Source of the DNA: G963667675 sp963667675
GTDB lineage: Bacteria > Chloroflexota > Dehalococcoidia > Lucifugimonadales > UBA3495
Assembly (NCBI GenBank): GCA_963667675.1
Contig: OY763929.1
Coordinates: 806,001-870,000 of the forward strand
Length of the DNA: 64,000 bases
Reading direction: 5' to 3'
Under the pieces are notes generated by a model. That model was not told the origin of the DNA, made no database searches, and was given only the letters and a program-made list of their open reading frames with translations. Made by a program: the position numbers and the translations under genes. Positions 24,405 to 33,439 of this stretch are shown piece after piece (the first letter of the stretch is position 1; the number at the start of each line of letters is the position of its first letter).

Positions 24405-27194
24405 CTATTCCATGTCGCCCCAGGTGGGGCCCCACTTGGCGTCGACTTTCAGGGACACGTCCAGGGCATGGGCGGCGGGCATCTCTTCCAGGGCCAACTC
24501 GTGCAGCATGTCCAATTCGTCCTGGGGGACCTCGAACACCAACTCGTCATGCACCTGCAGCAGCATCTTGGTGCGCATTTTCTCCCGCTCCAGGCGGTCC
24601 TGGACTTTAATCATGGCCAGCTTCATTATGTCCGCGGCGGTGCCTTGAATGGGCATGTTGATTGCCATCCGCTCCGCCGCCCCGCGCACGTTGAAGCTGG
24701 ATGCGTTGATGTCAGGCACGTAGCGGCGGCGTCCCATCACCGTCTCCACGAACTGGCATTCCCGGGTCTTGGCTTTGACGCCCTCCAGGTATTCGCTTAT
24801 GCCGGGGTACTTGGCGAAATAGGTCTCGATGAAATGGATTCCCTCTTCACGGCTGAACCCCGTCTGCTGGGATATGCCGTGGGCGGACAGGCCGTAAATC
24901 ACGCCAAAGTTGAGCACCTTGGCGATGCGCCGCATGTCCGAGTTCACCTGGTCGATGGGTGTCTCGAACATCAGCGACGCCGTCGACGAGTGAATGTCCT
25001 CCCCCCGTTTGAACGCTTCCAGCAGTCCCTCGTCCCGTGACAAATGGGCCAGCACGCGCAACTCGATCTGGGAGTAGTCGGCGGAGAAGAGCAGCCAGTC
25101 AGACCCGTCGGCGACGAAAGCCTTGCGCACCTGGCGGCCCAGTTCGGTGCGGATTGGGATGTTCTGCAGGTTGGGGTCGCTGCTGGAGATGCGGCCGGTG
25201 GCGGATCCCGTTTGGTTGTAGCTGGTGTGTATGCGCCCGGTGACGGGGTTCACCATCTCGGGCAGGGCGTCGACGTAGGTGGACTTGAGCTTGGATATCT
25301 GCCGGTATTCCAGGATCTGGTCCACAACCGGGTGCAGCCCCCGGAGCATCTCCAAGGAGTTGGCGTCGGTGGAATAGCCGGTCTTGGTGCGCTTGGTCTT
25401 GGGCAGGCCCAACTCCTGGAAGAGCACCTGGCTCAGTTGCTGCGGCGAGTTTATGTTGACGGCGTGGCCGATGCTGCGGTACAGGTCCGTCTCCACCTGC
25501 TGCAACTGCTGGTTTAGGTCCCGCGACATCTCGTGCAAAGCGCCGGCGTCAAGCTTGATGCCGTGACGCTGCATGGTCACCAGCACCGGCGTCAGGGGCA
25601 TCTCCATCTCATTCAGCAGCGAGGTCAAACCCTCGTTGGCCAGTTGGCCCTCCAACTCCCGGCGCAGGCGGCCGGTCATGTCGGCATCGGCGGCGGCGTA
25701 GGGCAGGGCCGATTCGATGGATACCTGGTCGAAGGTAAGCTGCTTGCGCCCCGTTCCGATGAGTTGGGAGATGGGAGTCATCTCTAGGCCCAAGACGTCC
25801 AGTGACAGGTTCTTGAGTCCAAGGGCGTTCCTGCCCAGCAAGTGGGCGGCAATCATGGTGTCGAAGTCGACGTTGCGGCATTCAATGCCGTATCCGGCCA
25901 GCACCGCCATATCATAGTTCGCGTTGTGAGCGCACTTAGCCAAGTCCGGCGACTCCAGCAATGGCCTTAATTGAGCCAGTACTTCCTCCGCGGGAAGTTG
26001 AGCGCCCTCGTTGTGGCCCACGGGAACGTACCAGGCCCTGCCGGGAGCGGTGGCGAAGCTTAACCCGACGAGGTTGGCCTGCATGGGGTCCAGCGAAGTG
26101 GTCTCGGTGTCGAAAGCGAAAGAACCCGATTCGTGCAGCGCGGCCAGCATGGACTCTAACTGCTGTTGTGTCTGCACCACCTGGTAGTCCGCGTCGGTGG
26201 AGGGGCCTGCAAGTCCGGGTTGGGCGCCGCCGTCGCCGGCGGGAGCAGAACCGGGCGCGGCTGCCGGGAGCCGCTGTATCACGCTGAAGAATTCCAACTC
26301 CGTCAGGAAGTCCACCACCGAGCGCCGGTCGTACTGGCCGAAGCGGCAGGCTTCCAGGTCCAACTCCACGGGGCTATGTTGGTCGATGGTGGTAAGTATC
26401 CGGTTCTCGAATGCCCGGTCACGGTGCTCGGCCAGGGACTCCTTGACGCTGGGCGGTTTGACCTCGTCCAGGTGCTCGTAGATGCCCTCCAGGTTGTGGA
26501 AGTCGGTCAGCAGGGAGACGGCCCGCTTCTCTCCGACCTTGGGTACGCCGGGTATGTTGTCGGAAGAGTCCCCCAGCAGCGCCTTGAAGTCCGGCTGCTG
26601 GGCGGAGGTGAGCCCGGAGTAGCGTTCGGCCAGCGCGGCCTCGTCGTAGACCTTGCGGTCCTGGATGCTGTAAGAAAGGTCCACGCGCACCCTGGGCGTG
26701 ATCAACTGAAAGGTGTCCCGGTCGCCGGTCAGGATTACGGTGTCGACGCCTCGCTCCTCGGCCAGCCGGCTGATGGTGCCTATGACGTCGTCGGCCTCGT
26801 AGCCGTCCAACTCGAAAATGGGCACGTTGAAGGCCTGCATCAACTGCTTGACGCGGCCGAACTGTGGCCTCAACTCCGGAGGCGTTTCGGCCCGCTGGGC
26901 CTTGTACTCCTCGAACCGCTCGTGCCTGAACGTAGGAGCGGACGTATCGAAGGCAATGCCGCAGTAGGTGGGATTCCAGTCCTGCAACGCCCGCAGGAAT
27001 ACGTTGGTGAACCCGTAGACGCCGGTTACGTCTTCGCCGGTGGAGCGGACGGTGAGGTGCCTCTGGACGGAAATGGCGTGAAACGAACGGTGCACCATGG
27101 CGTGCCCGTCCATCAGCATCAGCAAGGGCGGCCTGTCTTGCTGGTTTTCCTGGTCGAACGAAAGCTGGGATTGGAAGGTGTTTTCCGGGGCCAT
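24405..27194 (-). CDS. polA: DNA polymerase I
   Basis: 929 residues with all three domains. 5'-3' exonuclease (residues 20-320, LMLMDGHAMVHRSFHAI, then GEKRAVSLLTDF), 3'-5' proofreading domain with intact acids (FAFDTETTSLDPM, NANYDMAVLAGYG, YAAADADM), and family A polymerase with SSDPNLQNIPIRTELGRQVR, DYSQIELRVLAHL, RRIAKVLNFGVIYGLSAHGI and the catalytic QVHDELVFE. Proofreading residues are kept, unlike many bacterial PolA proteins. Start: ATG 27194 with GAGG 7 bases upstream; the frame opens at 27260. A -10 TATAAT lies at 27252-27257 on this strand. Confidence 0.97.
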   Translation of the reverse strand: MAPENTFQSQLSFDQENQQDRPPLLMLMDGHAMVHRSFHAISVQRHLTVRSTGEDVTGVYGFTNVFLRALQDWNPTYCGIAFDTSAPTFRHERFEEYKAQRAETPPELRPQFGRVKQLMQAFNVPIFELDGYEADDVIGTISRLAEERGVDTVILTGDRDTFQLITPRVRVDLSYSIQDRKVYDEAALAERYSGLTSAQQPDFKALLGDSSDNIPGVPKVGEKRAVSLLTDFHNLEGIYEHLDEVKPPSVKESLAEHRDRAFENRILTTIDQHSPVELDLEACRFGQYDRRSVVDFLTELEFFSVIQRLPAAAPGSAPAGDGGAQPGLAGPSTDADYQVVQTQQQLESMLAALHESGSFAFDTETTSLDPMQANLVGLSFATAPGRAWYVPVGHNEGAQLPAEEVLAQLRPLLESPDLAKCAHNANYDMAVLAGYGIECRNVDFDTMIAAHLLGRNALGLKNLSLDVLGLEMTPISQLIGTGRKQLTFDQVSIESALPYAAADADMTGRLRRELEGQLANEGLTSLLNEMEMPLTPVLVTMQRHGIKLDAGALHEMSRDLNQQLQQVETDLYRSIGHAVNINSPQQLSQVLFQELGLPKTKRTKTGYSTDANSLEMLRGLHPVVDQILEYRQISKLKSTYVDALPEMVNPVTGRIHTSYNQTGSATGRISSSDPNLQNIPIRTELGRQVRKAFVADGSDWLLFSADYSQIELRVLAHLSRDEGLLEAFKRGEDIHSSTASLMFETPIDQVNSDMRRIAKVLNFGVIYGLSAHGISQQTGFSREEGIHFIETYFAKYPGISEYLEGVKAKTRECQFVETVMGRRRYVPDINASSFNVRGAAERMAINMPIQGTAADIMKLAMIKVQDRLEREKMRTKMLLQVHDELVFEVPQDELDMLHELALEEMPAAHALDVSLKVDAKWGPTWGDME

Positions 27195-27439
27195 AGCGGC
27201 ACCTCGACGGCTGCGGGCGGGTCTCCACTTGCCTGTGGAGATGGTGGCCGCATTATACACCAGGCCCCCCTCTGCGGGTTGGGACTCCAGCTACTGACAT
27301 TTCTCCGTTGACGGCCCAGGTAGTCGGTGCATAAACTGGTGCCGTAGGTAGCTCAATGCGCAGGTTCCTCGCCATACACGGCTGTTGCCCTAGCGCCATA
27401 TTGGGAGAGTTTGAGAGGCTTTGATAGGGGATCCGAAAT

Positions 27440-28444
27440 ATGGCGGTCGGGTATAGACCCGCAATGGCGCACGATGTCTACGAGGACTGTCGTTCCTCGC
27501 TGGTAGGGTTATTGGATGCCGCTGCGCGGGGTTACTCGGACTGTTGGGGATCCTCTCCCGCTCTGCGCCAACTGCTGGACCTGGCGAGGGAAGTCCAGGA
27601 CGGCCAACCTGCCGCAACTACGCCGCCATCCCGACCACTTACTTCGGGCCAAACGCTCGACCTCTTGGCGTCTTCCCGCCAGACCCTGTCGGTGTTGACG
27701 GCTGCGGATTCCGGGGCAGGGGGCTGCGCGGAGACCTACGGAAACCTGGCCCGGGCCATAGACGCCGTGCTTGGGGACGCCGCGAGTGCGGTGCGCCGCG
27801 AGAAAGCCGGCAGGGTGCGGGGACTGTACGTAATTATCGACCCCGAGGTTACGGATGGGCGAGATCCCCTGGAGTTGGCGGTCGCGGCTGTCAGGGGCGG
27901 CGCCCGGATGCTGCAACTGCGGGACAAGCTGAGGGACAAGGGAGAAGTGTTGCCCTTGGCCGCGGCCATTCAGCGGCTTTGCCGGGACAACGACGTGGAC
28001 CTGATCATCAACGACCACGCAGACCTGGCCGTCGCAACGGGCTGCGCCGGGCTTCACGTGGGCCAGACCGACCTTCCGGTAGCTGAAGCGCGGCTCGTGC
28101 TGGCGCCGGAACAGGTGTTGGGCCGGTCTAACCATGAAATAGACGAACTGGTCGAGTCCCAGGAGATGGGCGCAGACCACCTGGCCTTTGGGCCTATATA
28201 CGCCACCGGCACCAAGGACGTGGGCCGGCCGGAGCAGGGAATCACACGGCTGCGCGAGGCCAGGGACGCCACGCAACTGCCGCTGGTCGCCATCGGCGGA
28301 ATTACCGCCGCCCACGCGGCACCCGTGGTGGAGGCCGGGGCGGATGCCGTGTGCGTCACCGCGGCGGTCGGCCTGGCGCCGGAACCGGAGGCGGCTGCCT
28401 TGCGCCTGGTGCAAGCAATAGAGAACGCTGGAGGGCGGACCTGA
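27440..28444 (+). CDS. thiE: Thiamine-phosphate synthase with N-terminal extension
   Basis: 334 residues. The ThiE barrel occupies about residues 128-330: GLYVIIDPEVTDGRDPLELA, GARMLQLRDK, DVDLIINDHADLAVATG, GLHVGQTDLPV, AFGPIYATGTKD and VAIGGITAAH. It joins the thiazole and pyrimidine halves of thiamine. The first 125 residues form an extra helical domain (ECR/AR-rich, with LLDLAREVQDGQ) reminiscent of the N-terminal part of cyanobacterial ThiE; its role is unknown. AGGGG lies 9 bases before the ATG. The stop overlaps the next start (ATGA). No TPP riboswitch was recognised upstream. Confidence 0.93.
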   Translation: MAVGYRPAMAHDVYEDCRSSLVGLLDAAARGYSDCWGSSPALRQLLDLAREVQDGQPAATTPPSRPLTSGQTLDLLASSRQTLSVLTAADSGAGGCAETYGNLARAIDAVLGDAASAVRREKAGRVRGLYVIIDPEVTDGRDPLELAVAAVRGGARMLQLRDKLRDKGEVLPLAAAIQRLCRDNDVDLIINDHADLAVATGCAGLHVGQTDLPVAEARLVLAPEQVLGRSNHEIDELVESQEMGADHLAFGPIYATGTKDVGRPEQGITRLREARDATQLPLVAIGGITAAHAAPVVEAGADAVCVTAAVGLAPEPEAAALRLVQAIENAGGRT

Positions 28445-29121
28445 TGCCTGAAACCTACGGAGACGACCTGGCCGAGATTGGCTCCCAGGCAATAGAGCAA
28501 CTGACGCTGCGCAACCAGGCCAGGGAGAAGGCCCTTGCCGCCTCGCGCCAGGTAATTCGCTATTCGGCCAACGCCATAAGGGCGGTGCACCGGGGAGAGT
28601 ACGAAGAAGCCCGCAGAGGGATCGAGCAAGCGGGCCTGCGCCTGTCCGAAACGGCGCCCATACGCCAGGAGAATCCGGAGATATATTTCGCCGGTTTCAT
28701 GGCCGACGCTCGCAAGGAGTTCAGCGAGGCCAATATCACCCTTGCGTTGATCGAGGGTGGCCCGATACCGCGGCCGGACGATTTGGGCGTCGACCCCGCC
28801 GCTTTTCTCAACGGCATGGCCGACGTGATAGGCGAACTCCGCCGCTACATTCTCGATGAACTGCGACGGGACTCCTTCGACCGCTGCCAGGAGTTCATGG
28901 GCCTGATGGATGAAATCTACAGCATCCTGATGAGCGTGGACTTCCCCGAGGCGGTCACCAGCGGGCTGCGCCACAGCACGGACCAGCAGCGCGGGGTTAT
29001 AGAGCGGACGCGCGGCGACCTGACCATGGCGTTGCGGCAACGAAACCTGGAGGTCCGACTGGCCTTGCGGGAAGATCAACAAACAGGGTCTTCGCAATCG
29101 CCGTCGTCGCCCGGCGAGTGA
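28444..29121 (+). CDS. Translin family protein
   Basis: 225 residues, almost entirely helical. The C-terminal half carries the translin signature: NGMADVIGELRRYILDELRR, ECQ-like FDRCQEFMGLMDEIYSILMS and GLRHSTDQQRGVIERTRGDL. Translins are octameric RNA/ssDNA-binding proteins best known in eukaryotes and archaea. It starts inside the thiE stop (ATGA overlap), so the two are made together. An acidic residue cluster as in the nuclease partner TRAX could not be confirmed by eye. Function in bacteria is unknown. Confidence 0.85.
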   Translation: MPETYGDDLAEIGSQAIEQLTLRNQAREKALAASRQVIRYSANAIRAVHRGEYEEARRGIEQAGLRLSETAPIRQENPEIYFAGFMADARKEFSEANITLALIEGGPIPRPDDLGVDPAAFLNGMADVIGELRRYILDELRRDSFDRCQEFMGLMDEIYSILMSVDFPEAVTSGLRHSTDQQRGVIERTRGDLTMALRQRNLEVRLALREDQQTGSSQSPSSPGE

Positions 29122-29235
29122 TTTCCCTGTCGTTGACTAACAAGGGCGAAGCACCGCCCTGGCGACCGCCCCAGCGCAATCTAAATTTAAAGAGCGTCCT
29201 CCTGAAGAGTGGAGCGTGGGAGAGGAGTAATCAAG

Positions 29236-30759
29236 TTGCATGCTTCAGCACAGACATGCGCCGTAATCGGCCTGGACGGCCTGATAGTACGGGTGGAAGT
29301 AGACATTTCGCCGGGCCTGCCGGCGTTCAACATCGTCGGCCTTCCGGACACGGCGGTGCAGGAAGCCAGAGAACGGGTCCGGCCTGCCCTGCGCAACAGC
29401 GGGTGCGAGTTTCCGATGCGGCGTATAACAGCCAACCTGGCGCCGGCCGACCTGAAGAAGGCGGGGCCGGCCTACGACCTCCCGATTGCCGTAGCCATCC
29501 TGCTCAGTACGGGTCAACTGGAGACCGTTCCCGATAATGCGATATTCCTGGGTGAGTTGTCCCTGGACGGCAGCCTCCGCCACACCAACGGAATCCTGGC
29601 CATGGTGTCGGTGGCGCGGGAACAGGGTTACACCGAAGCCTACGTTCCGCTGCCCGATGCTGCGGAAGCGTCGCTGGTGGAGGGAATCCAGGTATTCCCG
29701 GTCCAGAGCCTGGCCTCCCTCATCAGCCACCTGCGACTGGAATCGGCGATAGAGCCCATTGCCGGGACTGCGGCCTTGCCGGACGTTTGCCAGCTGCCGC
29801 CCGACGGCATGAACCTGCTCAACGTAAGGGGACAAGAGCATGCTAAAAGGGCGCTGGAAGTGGCCGCTGCCGGGTTCCACAATCTGCTGTTCAACGGACC
29901 CCCGGGGAGCGGCAAGACGCTGTTGGCCAGGTGCCTGCCCTCGATTCTGCCCAAGATGTCGCCTCAAGAGGCGTTGGAAGTTACCAAAATCTATAGCGTG
30001 AGCGGCGCATTGCCCTCAGAAAGCCCGCTGATTTCCCGCCGGCCCTTTCGGTCTCCCCATTACACAATCTCAAATGCCGGGTTGGTCGGTGGCGGAAAGA
30101 CCGTGCGGCCGGGGGAAATCACTCTCAGCCACCGGGGTGTGCTGTTCTTGGACGAACTCCCGGAGTTCAATCACACCGCCTTGGAATCTTTGAGGCAGCC
30201 CCTGGAAGACAAGCTGGTGACCATCAGCCGGGTAAGCGGCTCGGTCACGTACCCCGCAAGCTTCATGCTGGTGGCGGCCATGAACCCCTGTCCCTGCGGG
30301 TTTTATACACACCCGAGCACCGATTGCACCTGTAGCCCTTCCGCCGTCAACCGATACCAAAGGCGGGTAAGCGGGCCTCTAATGGACCGCGTCGACGTTT
30401 TCGTGGAGGTGCCGCCAGTGGAGTATGAAAAGCTGGTGGAAGAGGAACCGGCGGAGGACTCCGAACAGTCGCGGCAACGAGTAGAGCGGGCGCGGCACAC
30501 CCAACAGCAGCGGTTTAGCGACTGCGATTTTCTCTGCAATTCTGAAATGGGGCCAGCCGAGGTCTGGAGGTTCTGTACCTTGGACGATACCGCCAAGGGC
30601 TTATTGCAGACGGCTACGCACCGGTTGAACCTGTCGGCCAGGGCGTTTCACCGTATTCTCAAGGTTTCCAGGACCATCGCTGACCTGGAGGACGCTCCGG
30701 AGATAACGGTCGCCCACCTAGCTGAGGCCCTGCAGTACCGTTCCAGGGGAGTGGGCTAA
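29236..30759 (+). CDS. YifB/ComM family AAA+ ATPase (Mg-chelatase-like)
   Basis: 507 residues. N-terminal Lon-protease-like fold (VRVEVDISPGLPAFNIVGLP), AAA+ core with Walker A GPPGSGKTLLARCLPSI, Walker B VLFLDELPEF, and the C-terminal Mg-chelatase helical part with a Cys-rich loop (NPCPCGFYTHPSTDCTC). ComM is a helicase that drives branch migration during integration of transformed DNA. The TTG at 29236 is preferred: AGAGGAG is 8 bases upstream and the family N-terminus begins there; the GTG at 29209 is possible. Confidence 0.93.
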   Translation: MHASAQTCAVIGLDGLIVRVEVDISPGLPAFNIVGLPDTAVQEARERVRPALRNSGCEFPMRRITANLAPADLKKAGPAYDLPIAVAILLSTGQLETVPDNAIFLGELSLDGSLRHTNGILAMVSVAREQGYTEAYVPLPDAAEASLVEGIQVFPVQSLASLISHLRLESAIEPIAGTAALPDVCQLPPDGMNLLNVRGQEHAKRALEVAAAGFHNLLFNGPPGSGKTLLARCLPSILPKMSPQEALEVTKIYSVSGALPSESPLISRRPFRSPHYTISNAGLVGGGKTVRPGEITLSHRGVLFLDELPEFNHTALESLRQPLEDKLVTISRVSGSVTYPASFMLVAAMNPCPCGFYTHPSTDCTCSPSAVNRYQRRVSGPLMDRVDVFVEVPPVEYEKLVEEEPAEDSEQSRQRVERARHTQQQRFSDCDFLCNSEMGPAEVWRFCTLDDTAKGLLQTATHRLNLSARAFHRILKVSRTIADLEDAPEITVAHLAEALQYRSRGVG

Positions 30760-30893
30760 CCTGCTCCTACCCTGATACCGGAGCCGGGGGCCTGTTGTGA
30801 CGGGTCCGTGATGCCTGTCGCGGTTGGCGCCCGGCGGCGCTGTATCGCCCCTGCGACACCCGTTCGTATGCCTCGCGCCCCGGCCCGCTAACC

Positions 30894-30922
30894 TTGACAC
30901 GGATAGTGCTTCTGGTTAGGAT
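30894..30922 (+). promoter_or_regulatory. Promoter for rny
   Basis: Consensus TTGACA (30894-30899), exactly 17 bases, then TAGGAT (30917-30922); leader of about 55 bases before the TTG start. Confidence 0.65.
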
Positions 30923-30984
30923 AGGTGAATCTAAATAGGGCCCAAAAATGAGGGTCCAAATAGGCGGAAGGAACGGGTGATACC

Positions 30985-32493
30985 TTGAAGATTAACTTCC
31001 TGACCGCCATCGCGGCAATATGGAACGGGGTATTCGGCAGAGGCCCATCGGGCCAACAGCAGGTACAAAACGCCAGCGAAGTAGCCAAGAGCATAGTCGA
31101 GGAGGCCGAGGAGGAAAAGCGCAAACTTCTCCTGACTGCACAAGAAGAGGCGTTGAAGCAGCGCACAGCTGCCGAAGCGGAGTTGAAGGAACGGCGCCAG
31201 GAACTCAACCAGATGGAGCGCCGGCACCTCCAACGCGAGGAGCAGCTCGAGAAGAAAATCAACGCTCAGGAAGAGCAGCAGCGCGCTCTAGCCGTCAAAG
31301 AAGCCGAGGCTGATCAGGCCATCCAGCAGGCGGAAAGCCTGAAGGACGAGCAGCGGCAAAGGCTGGAAGAAATAGCTCAACTCTCGGTATCCGACGCTCG
31401 CCAAATGGTCGTCAAGCAGGGCGAAGAAGAAGCCCGGCTGGACCTGGCCAAGCGGTACTACGAGCTGGAGTCTGAGTTCAAGACCAAGGCCGAGGACAAC
31501 GCCCGGCAAATCATTACCACGGCGATCAATCGTCTGGCTACTGACGTGGTCTCCGAGGCAACCACTTCTGCTGTACCCCTGCCCAACGATGAGATGAAAG
31601 GCCGTCTCATTGGCCGTGAAGGGCGGAACATAAGAACCCTGGAATCCCTTACCGGCGTGGACGTCATCATTGACGACACCCCGGAGGTCGTTACCGTATC
31701 TTGCTTTGACCCCATCAGGCGGGAGGTCGCGAAGCTTGCCCTGGAAAAGCTCATCGCCGACGGCCGTATTCAGCCCGCCCGTATCGAGGACATGGTCAAT
31801 CGAGCCCGGGAAGAGATCGAACAGGCCGTATGGCAGGCCGGAGAACAGGCGACCTTCGAGGTCGGCGTCAGCGGCTTGGACGCGGACCTGATCAGGCTCC
31901 TGGGGCAGCTAAAGTACCGTTACAGCTACGGCGAGAACGTTCTCAAGCATTCCATAGAGGTAGCATTGCTTTCCGGGATGCTGGCCGCCGAGGCAGGCGC
32001 GGACGTACAAATCGCCAAGACCGCTGGTCTGCTCCACGACATCGGGAAGGCCCTAACCCACGAGGTGCCCGGCCCCCACGCGGAGATTGGAGCCGACATC
32101 GCCACCAAACATGGCATCAACTACAACTCCGTGCGCGGCATCCTGGAACATCACAGCGACGAGCACGAGACTATCGAGTCGTTCTTGGTCGCATCGGCCG
32201 ACGCCCTCAGCGCCGCCCGCCCGGGAGCGCGCAAAGAGTCGGCTGAATTGTACGTGAAGCGGCTGCAAGACCTGGAGAACGTAGCCACCGGCTTTGGCGG
32301 CGTGGAAAGGGCTTTCGCCATCGAGGCCGGTCGAGAGGTCCGGGTCATGGTGAAGCCGGAAGACCTGAACGACGTGGAAGCGGCCTCTTTGGCCAGGAAT
32401 ATCGCCAAGAAAGTCGAGGAAGACTTGGTGTTTCCCGGCCAAATCAAGGTCACTGTCATCCGGGAGCTCCGTAACATAGAATACGCCCGGTAG
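30985..32493 (+). CDS. rny: Ribonuclease Y
   Basis: Endoribonuclease starting mRNA decay. Residues 35-170 form a long coiled coil (EEEKRKLLLTAQEEALKQ), then the KH domain (GRLIGREGRNIRTLESLTGV, 210-270) and the HD phosphohydrolase domain with AGLLHDIGKAL near residue 355. Length 502 fits. The usual N-terminal membrane helix is short: only about 18 moderately hydrophobic residues (INFLTAIAAIWNGVFG) precede the coil, so membrane attachment may be weak. Start is TTG 30985; the frame is closed by a TAG at 30961. ymdB and a PHP gene follow, the common rny-ymdB pairing. Confidence 0.95.
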   Translation: MKINFLTAIAAIWNGVFGRGPSGQQQVQNASEVAKSIVEEAEEEKRKLLLTAQEEALKQRTAAEAELKERRQELNQMERRHLQREEQLEKKINAQEEQQRALAVKEAEADQAIQQAESLKDEQRQRLEEIAQLSVSDARQMVVKQGEEEARLDLAKRYYELESEFKTKAEDNARQIITTAINRLATDVVSEATTSAVPLPNDEMKGRLIGREGRNIRTLESLTGVDVIIDDTPEVVTVSCFDPIRREVAKLALEKLIADGRIQPARIEDMVNRAREEIEQAVWQAGEQATFEVGVSGLDADLIRLLGQLKYRYSYGENVLKHSIEVALLSGMLAAEAGADVQIAKTAGLLHDIGKALTHEVPGPHAEIGADIATKHGINYNSVRGILEHHSDEHETIESFLVASADALSAARPGARKESAELYVKRLQDLENVATGFGGVERAFAIEAGREVRVMVKPEDLNDVEAASLARNIAKKVEEDLVFPGQIKVTVIRELRNIEYAR

Positions 32494-32667
32494 CATAGCC
32501 GCCGGCTTCCCAATTCCGGCTATTGGCCGACTGACGCAGGCGCGCGCCTTCAGGGCCGGCTACCGAGAACGGAAGAGGGCCACAAATATCTGGGACTCAA
32601 ATGGACGGGGGGATCCAGAGCCGGTGTAACCGGAAGATCGGGTCCCCTCCGTGTTAAGGGGCATCCG

Positions 32668-33438
32668 TTGCGTATATTGATGATCGGCGACGTCATCGGC
32701 AAGCCGGGGCGCCGCGCCGTCAAACACCTGCTCCCGGAGATGCGCTCCGAGCACGGGATAGACATGGTAATCGCCAACGGCGAGAACACCGCCGGCGGCT
32801 TCGGCCTCACCCTGGACACGGCCAGCGAATTGCTGGACAGCGGGGTGGACATCCTGACGTCGGGCAACCACATCTGGGACCAGAAAGAGATTATTCCCTA
32901 CATGGATGAGGGCCTTCCGTTGATCAGGCCCGCCAACTATCCCGACGCTCCCGGCCGCGGCAGCCTGGTGCAAGACAACGTTCTGGTAGTCAACCTGATG
33001 GGCCGGACGTTTATGCCGGCCTTGGACTGTCCCTTTCGTACTGCCGACCAGATTTTGGAACAGGCCGCGGGCCCTGAACGGCCGCCGGTGGTTATCGTGG
33101 ACTTTCATGCCGAGGCAACGTCGGAGAAGCAGGCCATGGGCTGGTACCTGGACGGCAGGGCCAGCGGCGTGGTCGGCACCCACACCCACGTGGGTACGGT
33201 GGACTGCCGGGTGCTGCCCAACGGCACCGCCTACGTCAGCGACGTTGGAATGACCGGGCCCACTAACTCGGTCATTGGCAGCGAGACAGAGGCTGTGCTG
33301 CAGCGATTCCTGACCGGCCTGCCCCAAAGGCTGCCCGTGGCCGACGGGCCGGTGGCGTTGAACTCTGTGCTGCTGGAAATCGAGGAAGACACGGGGAAGG
33401 CGTTGTCCATAGAACGCCTGGACGTGACGCTCAACTAG
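32668..33438 (+). CDS. ymdB: YmdB-type metallophosphoesterase
   Basis: 256 residues of the TIGR00282 family. MIGDVIGKPGRRAVKHLLPE, ANGENTAGGFG, TSGNHIWDQKE, VDFHAEATSEKQAM and VGTHTHVGTVD are the metal-ligand motifs of this group of dinuclear phosphoesterases; the B. subtilis member hydrolyses cyclic nucleotides and affects RNase Y-dependent gene expression. TTG start with AAGGGG upstream. Lies in an rny-ymdB-PHP gene set with one base between its stop and the next start. Confidence 0.93.
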   Translation: MRILMIGDVIGKPGRRAVKHLLPEMRSEHGIDMVIANGENTAGGFGLTLDTASELLDSGVDILTSGNHIWDQKEIIPYMDEGLPLIRPANYPDAPGRGSLVQDNVLVVNLMGRTFMPALDCPFRTADQILEQAAGPERPPVVIVDFHAEATSEKQAMGWYLDGRASGVVGTHTHVGTVDCRVLPNGTAYVSDVGMTGPTNSVIGSETEAVLQRFLTGLPQRLPVADGPVALNSVLLEIEEDTGKALSIERLDVTLN

Positions 33439-33439
33439 C

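Noticed and set aside
26166..27311. 381-codon open frame antisense to polA
   Set aside because: Shadow of the polA exonuclease domain.
27340..27410. tRNA-like string (GTAGGTAGCTCAATGCGCAG)
   Set aside because: It resembles a D-arm, but there is no anticodon stem, no T-loop and no matching acceptor end.
27300..27440. Possible TPP riboswitch before thiE
   Set aside because: The conserved CTGAGA and ACCTGA elements of the thi-box are absent.
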